NCBI GenBank assembly: GCA_030064765.1
Contig: JASJEG010000050.1
Location: forward strand, 1-41,932
Direction of reading: 5' to 3'
Length of the DNA stretch: 41,932 nucleotides
Source: Acidimicrobiia bacterium
GTDB lineage: Bacteria > Actinomycetota > Acidimicrobiia > Spongiisociales > UBA5794
The notes beneath the pieces were generated by a model, which was not told the origin of the DNA, made no database searches, and saw nothing but the letters and a program-made list of their open reading frames with translations. Below, one piece after another: positions 7,064-15,241 of this stretch (position 1 is its first letter; each line of letters opens with the position of its first letter). Both the position numbers and the translations under genes were made by a program.

Positions 7064-8560
7064 CTACTCCTTCCCTGGCGTCAGCATAGGCCCCGATCCC
7101 GGAGGCGTCCCAGCCGCCCTCTCCGCGGCCTTTCTTCCCCGTTCGGTGACCGGAGCCCGGGGCACTCCCAACTGATCGGGAAGATCTCTGGCCGGAACCG
7201 GGCTCTGGGGAGCACCATGACACTGCTTGACCTTGCGCCCACTGCCGCACGGGCATGGCCCGTTTCTACCCGCCGCCTGCAACCTGTCGCGGAAGCTCCG
7301 TTCCTCGGCGGCAAGGATGTCCATCACACCTGCGGCAGGCTGACCCCGGCGCATCAGGTCGATCATGATCCGCATCGGCCGATCGATGTGATGGAAGAAG
7401 TTCTTGAACCCGGCACACAGGTAGTTCAGCCCGGGCTCTCCGTCCGGGGTGGTGATGAACCGGTTCTTCGGACACTCGCCGTGGCAGGCGAAGCGAACGT
7501 CGCAGTCGAGACAGTATTGGGGAAGGCTGGTGCGCTTGTCCTGACCAAAGTCGTATTGCTGCCGGCTCGACACCAGCGTGTCGATCGATGCCTCACCGAT
7601 ATTGCCGATGAGGAACTCGGGGTCAACGAAGTGATCACACGAGTACAGATCGCCGTTGTGCTCGAGCGCCAGACCGAGGCCGCAGGTTTCGTTGAACACG
7701 CACATTCCCGATTGGTCCATCCCGGCCCAGTTGCGGGCCGCGGCCTCGATGGTCTGCACAAAGACCGAGCCCACGTCGTGCCGCAACCATTCATCGAACA
7801 CCGTGATCAGGAAGCTCCCGAACTGCTCGGCCCCCACCGAACGATCTGACGCATACGACCCGCGCAAGTCGGCGGGGTTGCCGTGTTCGTCGACCCTCTC
7901 CACAACCGGAATGAACTGCATCCAGTCCGTGCCGGCGTCGTCGCGCAGGAAGCGATAGACCTCCAGCGGATAGTCGCCGTTGATGTGATTGACCGTGGTG
8001 AGGACGTTGTACTCCACGTTGTGCTTCTGGAGGAGGCGGAGCCCTTCCATCACCTTGTCGAAGGTACCCTCGCCCCGCTTGTTGACCCGGTAGGCGTCAT
8101 GCAGTTCCCGAGGCCCGTCGATGCTGATCCCGATCAGGTAGTCGTGCTCGGCAAGAAACTCACACCACTCGTCGTTGAGCAGAGTTCCGTTGGTCTGCAT
8201 CGTGTTGAGGAAGGTCATGCCCGGCTTGCGATAGCGCTCCTGCAACTCGATCGACTTGCGGTAGAAATCGATGCCCATCAGAGTCGGCTCGCCCCCCTGC
8301 CAGGCGACGGTTACTTGTGGGACCTTGTGCATCTCGATGAGCGACCGGATGTAGTTGTCGAGCATCTCGTCCGACATCCGGAACCGGTCGCCTTCATAGA
8401 GCTGTTCCTTGTCGAGGAAGAAGCAGTAGCTGCAGCCCAGATTGCAGATGGCTCCGGTGGGCTTGCCCAGGATGTGGACGGCGTCCGGTGACCAGGCGCG
8501 TTCTTGCTCATGGCCGGTGCGGCGGGTCGGCATCGGTAGCGGCGTGGAAGCGTCGGGCAT
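7064..8560 (-). CDS. Anaerobic sulfatase maturase (radical SAM/SPASM) with SEC-C tail
   Basis: This is a radical-SAM enzyme of the anSME family, which oxidises the active-site Cys or Ser of type I sulfatases to formylglycine in the cytoplasm. Cys39, Cys43 and Cys46 form the CxxxCxxC motif for the SAM-binding 4Fe-4S cluster. QGGEPTL is the GGEP-type SAM motif. A Cys-rich SPASM region (CGLG, SCDHF, CLDCDVRFACHGEC, LCAGF) would ligate two auxiliary clusters. The last 70 residues add a SEC-C zinc motif (CPCGSGRKVKQCHG), giving 498 residues, longer than a basic anSME. A Cys-type sulfatase at 24883-26385 is the obvious substrate within the window. Other peptide-modifying SPASM enzymes look similar, but the fit to anSME is good. 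Confidence 0.9.
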   Translation of the reverse strand: MPDASTPLPMPTRRTGHEQERAWSPDAVHILGKPTGAICNLGCSYCFFLDKEQLYEGDRFRMSDEMLDNYIRSLIEMHKVPQVTVAWQGGEPTLMGIDFYRKSIELQERYRKPGMTFLNTMQTNGTLLNDEWCEFLAEHDYLIGISIDGPRELHDAYRVNKRGEGTFDKVMEGLRLLQKHNVEYNVLTTVNHINGDYPLEVYRFLRDDAGTDWMQFIPVVERVDEHGNPADLRGSYASDRSVGAEQFGSFLITVFDEWLRHDVGSVFVQTIEAAARNWAGMDQSGMCVFNETCGLGLALEHNGDLYSCDHFVDPEFLIGNIGEASIDTLVSSRQQYDFGQDKRTSLPQYCLDCDVRFACHGECPKNRFITTPDGEPGLNYLCAGFKNFFHHIDRPMRIMIDLMRRGQPAAGVMDILAAEERSFRDRLQAAGRNGPCPCGSGRKVKQCHGAPQSPVPARDLPDQLGVPRAPVTERGRKAAERAAGTPPGSGPMLTPGKE

Positions 8561-8631
8561 CGCAGCAGACTAGGGCACGGGCAGGCACCGCAACACGAAG
8601 CGGGCATACGCAACGGGTCCCGGCCGGTGAT

Positions 8632-8637
8632 TATCCT
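8632..8637 (+). promoter_or_regulatory. Possible -10 element of a leaderless transcript
   Basis: TATCCT lies nine bases upstream of the ATG of the 9-residue-repeat gene, and no ribosome-binding site is visible in between. This spacing is what is expected when transcription starts at or very near the initiation codon, which is common in actinobacteria. No -35 is recognised, so this is a weak inference. Confidence 0.3.
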
Positions 8638-8646
8638 CACCGTTGC

Positions 8647-9312
8647 ATGACCTATCAGGATCCGCTTCAGGGCCGACTCGGCAAGCTGGCCAATGCAATC
8701 GCAGCTCGCGTAGTGCAGACGCTCGACTTGCCGCAGCTCGTGTCGGAGATCGATATTGCAGGAATCATTGATCAGATCGACATCCTCGAGATCATGGATC
8801 AGTCCGATATCGATGCCATCCTGCAGCAAGCCGACATGGATGCGGTGCTCGATACCGTCGACATCGACAGGGTGATCGCCAGAGTCGATGCCAACGCATT
8901 GCTCGACCGTGTCGATGCCAACGCATTGCTGGACCGTGTCGATGTGAACGCATTGCTCGATCGCGTCGAGGTCGATGCTCTTCTCAGCAGAGTCGATGCC
9001 AACGCATTGCTCGACCGTGTCGATGTCGAGCGACTCCTCAACCGGATCGATGTGAACGCTCTCATTGCGAGGGTCGACCTCGATGCGGTGCTCGATCGGG
9101 TACCGGTTGATGAGCTGGCACAGCGCGCCGGCATTCCCGAGATCGTCCAGGAGAGCACCAGCCATATGGCCGCTTCCTTCATTGACTTCGTGCGTCGTAT
9201 CGCAGTCGGCCTAGATCTCGTCGTCTACGGGCTCGCACAGCGAGTCCTCAGAAGACAAGCAGCTGATCTTCCGCAGAGGCCGCGTCTGATTACGGCGGAG
9301 GACGGCGGATGA
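8647..9312 (+). CDS. Protein of sixteen 9-residue repeats, partner of RDD protein
   Basis: The 221-residue protein has an N-terminal amphipathic segment, then about sixteen consecutive 9-residue units in perfect register (residues 26-169) with consensus VDxNALLDR. It ends in a conserved-looking tail (FVRRIAVGLDLVVYG) with a possible membrane-associating helix. From memory, similar repeats occur at the N-terminus of some actinobacterial RDD-family proteins; here they are a separate gene whose ATGA overlap couples it to the RDD gene. The likely structure is a short-helix solenoid; the function is unknown. The track's start at 8488 is rejected because its first 53 codons lie across the anSME start region and read as low-complexity Arg-rich sequence. 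ATG 8647 has no ribosome-binding site and may be leaderless. Confidence 0.85.
   Translation: MTYQDPLQGRLGKLANAIAARVVQTLDLPQLVSEIDIAGIIDQIDILEIMDQSDIDAILQQADMDAVLDTVDIDRVIARVDANALLDRVDANALLDRVDVNALLDRVEVDALLSRVDANALLDRVDVERLLNRIDVNALIARVDLDAVLDRVPVDELAQRAGIPEIVQESTSHMAASFIDFVRRIAVGLDLVVYGLAQRVLRRQAADLPQRPRLITAEDGG
8722..9153 (+). repeat. 27-bp tandem coding repeats
   Basis: This is the DNA behind the 9-residue protein repeats: sixteen 27-bp units in continuous register. Units in the middle (about 8884-9025) are most alike and share stretches such as GTCGATGCCAACGCATTGCT, which suggests recent unit duplication. Outer units have diverged at DNA level while keeping the protein pattern. Confidence 0.85.
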
Positions 9313-9845
9313 GGTCGAGCCGCCAGGACGTGTCCGGCAATTACGCCGGCGCCGTGACCAGACTGCTGGCACACTCAGTAGACATCGCCGTTGCGGGCTT
9401 GCTGTTTGTGATCGGTCTGGCAGCACTCGACTACGTCTTGCAGACAATCGTTGGTGTGGATGCCGTAACCGACAATCCTGAAGTGTGGACGGCGACGGCC
9501 GCTTCAGTCTGGCTGTTCCTTTACTGGTGGGTGTCGATTGCGGTGGCGGGCAAGACGATTGGGAAAGCGCTGCTCGGGCTGCGCGTGGTTACCCGAGACG
9601 GCGAGATTCTGTCGTCATTCCGCAGCGCGTTGCGGGCGATTTCGTTGCCGTTCAGTTACTTGCTGTTTGGCTTTGGCTTCCTGGGCATCATCTTCGGTCG
9701 GGAACGCAGAGCGCTGCACGACGTGGTTGCCGGATCGGCAGTCATCTACGACTGGGGTCCGCGCACCGCCGAGCTGCCGGTGCCGATCTCGGCCTATCTG
9801 GCGAGGAAGTCGGTCACCGAGTCCGACGAATCGAGTCCGAGCTAG
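9309..9845 (+). CDS. RDD family membrane protein
   Basis: This is a 178-residue RDD-domain protein. An N-terminal Arg and Asp frame the first helix (RLLAHSVDIAVAG), a second helix is at about 60-78, the family's GKTIGKALLGLRVV stretch follows, then a helical hairpin and RRALHDVVAGSAVIYD. RDD proteins are integral membrane proteins; a few have been linked to ion transport, but most are uncharacterised. Its start overlaps the stop of the 9-residue-repeat gene as ATGA, so the two products are probably made in equal amounts and interact. Its stop overlaps the stop of the convergent coiled-coil gene by 4 nt. Confidence 0.9.
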   Translation: MRSSRQDVSGNYAGAVTRLLAHSVDIAVAGLLFVIGLAALDYVLQTIVGVDAVTDNPEVWTATAASVWLFLYWWVSIAVAGKTIGKALLGLRVVTRDGEILSSFRSALRAISLPFSYLLFGFGFLGIIFGRERRALHDVVAGSAVIYDWGPRTAELPVPISAYLARKSVTESDESSPS

Positions 9846-10240
9846 CTACCGGAGTCGGCCCTGTCAGCCAAGACCCTTTCTAGATCGTTGATCCTGGCTT
9901 CTAGCTCAGCGGCGCCCTGACCTGCGGCAATCTGCCGGTTGATATCGAACGTGCCGGCAGATCCCGCTGACTCCAAGGCGCTTCCACCTTGCTGGGAGAC
10001 GACATCGATCTGCGAGCCCTTGATCTGCTGCAATCGCTCGCGGAGCGACTCGAGTTCAGTCTCGATCTCCGGCGTGGGACGGGGATCGCCGATGCTCGCC
10101 CGCAGCCCTGCAGCCTCGGCGTGAAGGGCTTCGCGCCGGCCTTCCAGCTCGGCTCGTTCGTCGTATGCATCCTCGGGCAGGTCGCTCAGCTTCAGCGAGA
10201 TCTCTGATAGCTCGCTGAAGATGCGGTCGAGATCGCTCAT
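9842..10240 (-). CDS. Small coiled-coil protein of unknown function
   Basis: This 132-residue, highly charged protein has no membrane segment. Heptad-like leucines at the N-terminus (about 1-55) and again at 60-75 and 112-128 suggest coiled-coil helices separated by a Gly/Ser-rich linker. I do not recognise a family. ATG 10240 is supported by GGAGGAGC about six bases upstream. The gene converges on the RDD gene with a 4-nt overlap of stops. Confidence 0.7.
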   Translation of the reverse strand: MSDLDRIFSELSEISLKLSDLPEDAYDERAELEGRREALHAEAAGLRASIGDPRPTPEIETELESLRERLQQIKGSQIDVVSQQGGSALESAGSAGTFDINRQIAAGQGAAELEARINDLERVLADRADSGS

Positions 10241-10318
10241 GCTGCTCCTCCACGGCTCGTTAGAGCCGGGATTGTAGGGCGTCGCGCCGGCCGGCGCAGG
10301 GTCGACCTGGTTCGAGCT

Positions 10319-10498
10319 CTACGGCCCGGCGTTGGAAGACGAACCGGCCAGCAAGGCGGATACCAGGATGCCCAGCGGGAGCGTCGCCCAATAGGACAAC
10401 TCCATCCCAATGTTGCCCAGGAACAGCATCAGGAGCCAGTTGGCCGGGAAGGTTGCGATCAGGAACACGATGAGTGCGAAGAGAAGGCCACGTACCAT
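10319..10498 (-). CDS. 59-residue two-helix membrane protein (not in ORF track)
   Basis: This short reading frame encodes MVRGLLFALIVFLIATFPAN, then a Trp/Leu-rich segment, a second hydrophobic helix (TLPLGILVSALLAG) and a polar tail. It begins at ATG 10498 after an AAAGGAAAG ribosome-binding site and ends at TAG 10319. It lies 32 nt after the DUF1269 gene on the same strand, so the two are probably co-transcribed. It fell just below the length limit of the ORF track. The ribosome-binding site, two clean hydrophobic segments and operon position support it; the function is unknown. Confidence 0.7.
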   Translation of the reverse strand: MVRGLLFALIVFLIATFPANWLLMLFLGNIGMELSYWATLPLGILVSALLAGSSSNAGP

Positions 10499-10530
10499 CG
10501 GCTTTCCTTTCTTGTCGGGGTCGCCGGTTG

Positions 10531-11022
10531 CTAGAGCTCGATGCTCCCGGCTTCGTCTGCAAAGTAGGTGCGATTGAGGACACGGTCGTAGCCTTCGACG
10601 GCCTCGAGCATCTTCTCGTAGAGGGTGTGCTCGACCACCGCAAGGATCGCCGACTTGCCGGGTTCTAAGTCCTGAGCCAAGTCCTCGAGCATCTGGTTCT
10701 CGAAGCCCTGGTCGGTGGCTTTCCCGGCGACCGCACCTGCGGCAGCTCCGAGCGCAGCACTGGCCAGCAGCGACGGTGGGAAGACAACACCCAGGACGGC
10801 ACCAATCAGCGCACCCCGCTTGGCTCCCTTGGCCGGTGTCAATTCGGCGCGTTCGGTGATCGTGAGGTTGCCGGAGCGCTCTCGCACCATTACTGCCGCA
10901 TCGATCAGCTCGATTGCACCTGAGTTGTGTAGCTTCACCAGGTCGTTGAGCGTGGCCTGCGCGTCGTAGAGGTTGGGATATATGGCGGCGACGATCTCCA
11001 TCTGGATGTTGTCGTCTGACAT
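10531..11022 (-). CDS. DUF1269 family membrane-associated protein
   Basis: The 163-residue protein matches the DUF1269 pattern: an alpha/beta N-terminus (AIYPNLYDAQATLNDL), a basic loop, a central Gly/Ala-rich glycine-zipper hairpin (GALIGAVLGVVFPP, then GAAAGAVAGKA), and a C-terminal part ending in EHTLYEKMLEAVEGYD. The role is unknown in all members I know of; the hairpin suggests membrane insertion. ATG 11022 has GGGAG upstream; the longer track ORF would run back into the terminator and the next gene. A related but distinct DUF6325-like protein is at 22333-22839. Confidence 0.85.
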   Translation of the reverse strand: MSDDNIQMEIVAAIYPNLYDAQATLNDLVKLHNSGAIELIDAAVMVRERSGNLTITERAELTPAKGAKRGALIGAVLGVVFPPSLLASAALGAAAGAVAGKATDQGFENQMLEDLAQDLEPGKSAILAVVEHTLYEKMLEAVEGYDRVLNRTYFADEAGSIEL

Positions 11023-11094
11023 TGACGGCTCCCGGGGATTAGACGAAGAGACGGCTCCACGATAGCCAGTCGCCATCGGCCGGGACACAAAGAA

Positions 11095-11118
11095 GTGACC
11101 GCCCCGAAGGGCGGTCAC
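11095..11118 (-). terminator. Rho-independent-type terminator
   Basis: GTGACCGCCC and GGGCGGTCAC form a perfect 10-bp stem around a 4-nt loop (TTCG when read on the minus strand). On the minus strand it is followed by TTCTTTGTG. It lies 23 nt after the stop of the SHOCT/PLDc_N gene and so probably ends that transcript. Confidence 0.75.
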
Positions 11119-11141
11119 TTGTCCGACAGACTTGTGCTTCC

Positions 11142-11516
11142 TTAGCCGATGACCTGGGCCCGCAGCTTCTGGTATTCCGCGTCGGAGATGGCGCCGGAGT
11201 CCTTCAGAGCGGCGAGCTTGGTGAGCTCGTCGGCTGGAGACGTGGTGCCGGCCGCGTCCTTGATGTAGGCGCGTTGTGCCTCTTCCATCGCAGCCGCTTG
11301 CTTGGCCGTACGCTCGGTCATGGCATCGCCGTTGGCGATGAGATAGATGAGAACACCCAGCCATGGCAGCAACATGACGAACAGCACCCATACGGCCTTG
11401 GCAGCGCCGCCCATGTCACTCCTGAAGATGTCGCCGATCACCGAGATCAGGACCCAGATCCATGCAATGAACAGGAAGAAGAAGAGCATGGAGAAAAGAA
11501 CGTCGAGTACCGGCAT
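11142..11516 (-). CDS. PLDc_N plus SHOCT domain small membrane protein
   Basis: This 124-residue protein has an N-terminal two-helix PLDc_N-type domain (residues 1-65, with GGAAKAVWVLFVMLLPWLG). A charged linker follows, and then a C-terminal SHOCT domain (about 95-124, LTKLAALKDSGAISDAEYQKLRAQ). SHOCT is a short helical motif often found at the end of small membrane proteins and may mediate oligomerisation; no catalytic residues are present. ATG 11516 follows a GCGAGG about nine bases away. It is a paralogue of the SHOCT-less protein at 6768-7058 and ends at a strong terminator. Confidence 0.88.
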   Translation of the reverse strand: MPVLDVLFSMLFFFLFIAWIWVLISVIGDIFRSDMGGAAKAVWVLFVMLLPWLGVLIYLIANGDAMTERTAKQAAAMEEAQRAYIKDAAGTTSPADELTKLAALKDSGAISDAEYQKLRAQVIG

Positions 11517-11659
11517 AGTTGAGAACCTCGCTGATTTTGCTTACCTAACCGCGAGGACGATAGCAGCGCACAACCCCGGCCCGCTGCCGCCATTGGCGCA
11601 TTGCCACGGCAGTCACCGCCCGCGCGTTTATGTTCGTCCGTGCAAGGAAAGGGTGCGAC

Positions 11660-12832
11660 TTGGACACACAGGAGATGCCCCGGGGAAGCGGGGCCGATTC
11701 GACATCCACCGGAGAAGCACCGGGCAACGTCCTCGAAGTGCGGATCTCCGGTAGGACCATCTGGCAGGTCATCGGCGCGATTCTCTTGACCCTGGCTTTG
11801 CTGTGGACTGTCAATGCTGCCTGGGGCGTCGTCTCGATGGTGTTGATCTCGTTCTTCTTCAGCTTGGCGTTGGATCCCGCGGTGCGCTCACTCACCAGCC
11901 GGTATGGCTGGCGGCGTGGTTCCGCAGTCGGGGTCATCTACGTTGCCGGGTTCCTGTTTGCCGCCTTCATGATTGCGGTGCTGATACCTGCCATCGCGGA
12001 GCTGGCCAGAGCCATCGGCGAGAACGGTCAGGAGTGGCTGAACACCATCGATGAGCAACTCGAGGATTGGTTTGGAGTGGAGGTGTTTGGTGCGTCCACC
12101 GCCGGTGACATCGCGTCGAGCACCGATGAGGTTCTTGGGGAATGGGCCGACGAGGCCTTCGGCGCCGTCTTAGGTATCGCCTCGGCCGGTATCGGGCTGA
12201 TCTTCAGCCTGGCAACAATCGCGATGTTCACGTTCTATCTCACCGCGGCGGCACCGCAGGTGCAGCAAGCGGTGCTGCGCCTGTTCAGTCCCACGACCCA
12301 GCAGCGCGTAGGTTGGACCTGGGACCAGGCGATCATCCAGACGGGTGGCTACTTCTACTCGCGAATGATCCTCATGGCGATCAACGGGGTGGGGTTCTTC
12401 TTCACGATGGTCCTCGTCGGCGTTCCGACCACGTTGGCGATCTCGCTCGCCGTCTTCGGCGCGTTTGTTTCGGTGTTCATCCCGGCGATCGGTACCTACA
12501 TCGGTGGGGCGATTCCGATCCTGCTGACGCTGGCGTTACAAGGTCTAACGGCCGGGATCATCGTCCTCGGATACGTGCTGCTCTATCAGCAGCTGGAGAA
12601 CTACTGGCTGAGCCCGAAGATCAGCGCTGAGACGATGAGCCTCAACGGTGGGGTGGCCTTTGGCGCAGCGCTGGCCGGGGGAGCGATTGCCGGACCGATG
12701 GGTGCGTTCACCGCGCTCCCGGTCGCAGCGTTGATCTCATCGGTGATTTCCAACTACGCCGCCAGCCATGAGGTCGTGTATCAGTCTGAGCAAGGTGCTG
12801 CGGAGCCACCTGCCGCAGAACCCAGCGAATAG
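11660..12832 (+). CDS. AI-2E family transporter (PerM/YdiK-like), first paralogue
   Basis: This inner-membrane permease of the AI-2 exporter superfamily has about 390 residues and eight predicted helices: a hairpin at about 35-95, a soluble region at about 125-185, then the conserved helices with GVPTTLAISLAVFGAFVSVFIPAIGTYIG (quoted in part) and a final AGGAIAGPMGAFTALPVAA. Members transport varied substrates or ions; AI-2 itself is not implied. The track begins at ATG 11630, but that triplet lies inside a TATGTT hexamer that could be a -10. TTG 11660 has GGAAAGGG about six bases before it, so I favour TTG. A second paralogue is at 32567-33631. Confidence 0.87.
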   Translation: MDTQEMPRGSGADSTSTGEAPGNVLEVRISGRTIWQVIGAILLTLALLWTVNAAWGVVSMVLISFFFSLALDPAVRSLTSRYGWRRGSAVGVIYVAGFLFAAFMIAVLIPAIAELARAIGENGQEWLNTIDEQLEDWFGVEVFGASTAGDIASSTDEVLGEWADEAFGAVLGIASAGIGLIFSLATIAMFTFYLTAAAPQVQQAVLRLFSPTTQQRVGWTWDQAIIQTGGYFYSRMILMAINGVGFFFTMVLVGVPTTLAISLAVFGAFVSVFIPAIGTYIGGAIPILLTLALQGLTAGIIVLGYVLLYQQLENYWLSPKISAETMSLNGGVAFGAALAGGAIAGPMGAFTALPVAALISSVISNYAASHEVVYQSEQGAAEPPAAEPSE

Positions 12833-12868
12833 GCGTGGTTTCCCGAGGGCTGTAAGGGGAGACCAGAC

Positions 12869-15241
12869 TCACAAGTAGTCGCGGCGCTCCAGCCAGCGCA
12901 TCGCAAAGAACCCCTCGACCGCGGGTAGATAGAACGTCCACATGCGGTAAACAACCGTGGCGGCGAACGCCGACGTCTCGGGGACTCCTACCAGTACCAG
13001 CCACGACGTCAGCACGGCTTCGGCTATCCCGATGCCGCCGGGTATCGGGACCAGCCCGGCCAGCAGGTTGGTCGCCACCGTTACGACCAGCACCAGCGCT
13101 AACGACATCTCGACGCCGATCGACCGCAGTATCAGCCAGAGGGTTACGGCTAGGGCGAGGCGGGCCAGGAAGTTGCTCGTCAGCAGCGTGATTGCCCGAC
13201 GCGGGTCCTTGAGTACTGATGTCACCGATCCGAGGGCGTCTTTGAGAACCGGCAGCACGAGCCGGCGGAGGCGTTCGACCAGGAACAAGATCGTCACCCC
13301 GACGACCACCACGGCCAGCGCAATCAACAGAATCGCCTGCCAGTCGACGTCTCCGCCCAGGTCGAAGCTTCCTTCGATGAACATCAGACCGACGACGAGG
13401 ATGACCGCCTCGACGATGAAGCCGGAGATACCGTCGATGGCGCCTTGGACCACGGCAGCAGTCGCTCCGACTCCGAACTTCATCAGGAAAGCGCTGTTCA
13501 TGGCGACCCGTCCCGCCGCGCTGGGTACTGCCAGCCCGATGAATCGTGCCGACAGCTGCAATACAACCACCGGTTGCAGGGGCAGCGGCCGCCCCACTGC
13601 GGCAATCATCCCGGTGGCCTCGGGCACGAAGCTCAGGTGAGCGACGAAGTAGGCGAGCAGGATCCCGAGGGGCGAGGCGTCGCGCACCACCTCCCACACT
13701 GCACCGAAGTCGATCCCCGCCAGCTGGGTGATAAGTGCATTGGCCGCCACCAGGATCAGGACCGCCATGAGCACGCTGCCCACCGAAACCCGTCGCAGTT
13801 TGACTTCTTCAGGCGGTTCGACGCCTGTGGCTTCCGCTACCGCAGCTTTCAAGTCCTTGACCAGGTTCTTGGGCTTTGCCGTCTGCCGGCGCAGCCGCCG
13901 GTCGAGTGCCGGCAGCTGCAGGTAGGGGAGGGCGTCGGCGAGCCGCTCGCTGCCCATTCCGGCCTGGGCGCTGGCTACCGCTCGATCGACATCTGCCCAG
14001 GCTGCGAGGGAGAACAGGAGGTTGACCACGTCGAGATTGGTCCGATCTCCTGCCCCCAGTGATCCCATTGCAAAGTCATCGAAGACATGACCCTGCGGCG
14101 TGAGCATGATTGCTCCGGTGCGCGGCGCTCCGTGAGCCATGTCTGCCGAGTGGAGACGGGCTAGGTCTTGCCACACGCTCTCGAGGAGGGAGTCGCTGAC
14201 CTCGGCGGGGTCAATGCTTTCGAGGGATGATCCTGGGCGGTGGACCGCCAGGATGGCGACGTCATCGCCCGCCAGGCCAGCGGTCAGCGGCTCGGCGACA
14301 CTCATACCCGTCCGCTCCGCAAACAGAGCCATCAACGCCTCGTGCTCTACCGCCTGCATCCGGGACGCCATCGGTGGACCCGAGTCTCGGTACCACAAGG
14401 AGCGCCACACCTTCGCCGCCCATTGGGTATCAGCAGCGTCGCGCCCATAGGCCTTGACCTCAATGGTTGCTCCGGTCTCGTCACGTCCGACCAGACGGCG
14501 GGTACCCCACGACTGATCAGCTGCCGGGCGCAGGTCGCGAACCACTATCCCGAGTTGCTCGAGTGCGTTGGCAACTACGGCCGTATCCGGGAATCCGCCG
14601 GGTGAACCGAATCCAAGAAGCACCGCACCGGCGGAGATCATGCCGATGCCTAGAGCCCCTGCGGCATCTGATGGGTAGCCAAAGCTCAGCCCGAAGCCGG
14701 CGATCGCCGTCAGGGCAACCATGATCAAACCGAAACGCCGCAATACACGGGTCACATGAGGCGCCGCCGCCAGCACTACGGCAGTCACGAGCGCTACTCG
14801 CAAGATGGGGAACCTCGGCTCCGGTGTCTCGGTTCCGAACTCGGGGAGCAAGTCGGGCCAGACTCCTTCTTGCCATTGCATCACCAGGAAGGCCAGCGCC
14901 ACGGAGGCAGCCGCCGCAAGCACGACGTCGCGAGCTGCCTGCGAGTTTTGTCTCGCTCGGATGAGTACAGCCGCAATGACGCCGAGCGCATAAAGGGCTG
15001 CCAGGGCGTAGCCGGTCCAGAAGCCCAGGTCGGTCCAGCCGGGTAGGGAGTCCATGACCCCGTTGAGAGTCTCCTGCAGCGAGCTGAACCGGACATAGTC
15101 GGAGGCGCCTATGAGCAGGAGCAGCAGCCCCAGCCCGAGCTTGACGGCATCACGCGCCCGGCGCACCCGCGGGTCATCTCCGGTGTTTAGGAAGTACCCG
15201 GCGGTGACTGCTTCGGTTCGGTTTCTGAGGTCGATATTCAC
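12869..15241 (-). CDS. Flippase-like membrane protein with internal pseudokinase domain
   Basis: This is a 790-residue, three-part protein. Residues 35-215 hold about six transmembrane helices. Residues 240-450 resemble a RIO/ABC1-type kinase fold, with a possible ATP lysine (K263) and a metal-binding DDF (388-390), but the catalytic loop reads HGAP at 370-373 where HGD is expected. It therefore looks catalytically dead. Residues 485-785 are a lysylphosphatidylglycerol-synthase transmembrane (UPF0104/YbhN) domain, ending with GLVPIPGGIGIAEA. Similar fusions occur in actinobacteria from memory. The role is likely lipid translocation or regulation at the cytoplasmic membrane. GTG 15241 overlaps the stop of the second flippase-like gene as GTGA. 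Confidence 0.85.
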   Translation of the reverse strand: MNIDLRNRTEAVTAGYFLNTGDDPRVRRARDAVKLGLGLLLLLIGASDYVRFSSLQETLNGVMDSLPGWTDLGFWTGYALAALYALGVIAAVLIRARQNSQAARDVVLAAAASVALAFLVMQWQEGVWPDLLPEFGTETPEPRFPILRVALVTAVVLAAAPHVTRVLRRFGLIMVALTAIAGFGLSFGYPSDAAGALGIGMISAGAVLLGFGSPGGFPDTAVVANALEQLGIVVRDLRPAADQSWGTRRLVGRDETGATIEVKAYGRDAADTQWAAKVWRSLWYRDSGPPMASRMQAVEHEALMALFAERTGMSVAEPLTAGLAGDDVAILAVHRPGSSLESIDPAEVSDSLLESVWQDLARLHSADMAHGAPRTGAIMLTPQGHVFDDFAMGSLGAGDRTNLDVVNLLFSLAAWADVDRAVASAQAGMGSERLADALPYLQLPALDRRLRRQTAKPKNLVKDLKAAVAEATGVEPPEEVKLRRVSVGSVLMAVLILVAANALITQLAGIDFGAVWEVVRDASPLGILLAYFVAHLSFVPEATGMIAAVGRPLPLQPVVVLQLSARFIGLAVPSAAGRVAMNSAFLMKFGVGATAAVVQGAIDGISGFIVEAVILVVGLMFIEGSFDLGGDVDWQAILLIALAVVVVGVTILFLVERLRRLVLPVLKDALGSVTSVLKDPRRAITLLTSNFLARLALAVTLWLILRSIGVEMSLALVLVVTVATNLLAGLVPIPGGIGIAEAVLTSWLVLVGVPETSAFAATVVYRMWTFYLPAVEGFFAMRWLERRDYL

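Noticed and set aside
8722-9153. CRISPR-like array
   Set aside because: The 27-bp repeats are contiguous with no spacers and encode a regular protein repeat.
8311-9165. Minus-strand ORF of 284 aa with repeats such as IDTVEQCV
   Set aside because: It is the mirror image of the 27-bp coding repeats; the plus-strand frame is coupled to the RDD gene and the antisense ORF runs into the maturase gene.
11630-11659. ATG 11630 as start of the first AI-2E gene
   Set aside because: No ribosome-binding site precedes it and it falls in a possible -10 hexamer; TTG 11660 has GGAAAGGG. Not fully excluded.
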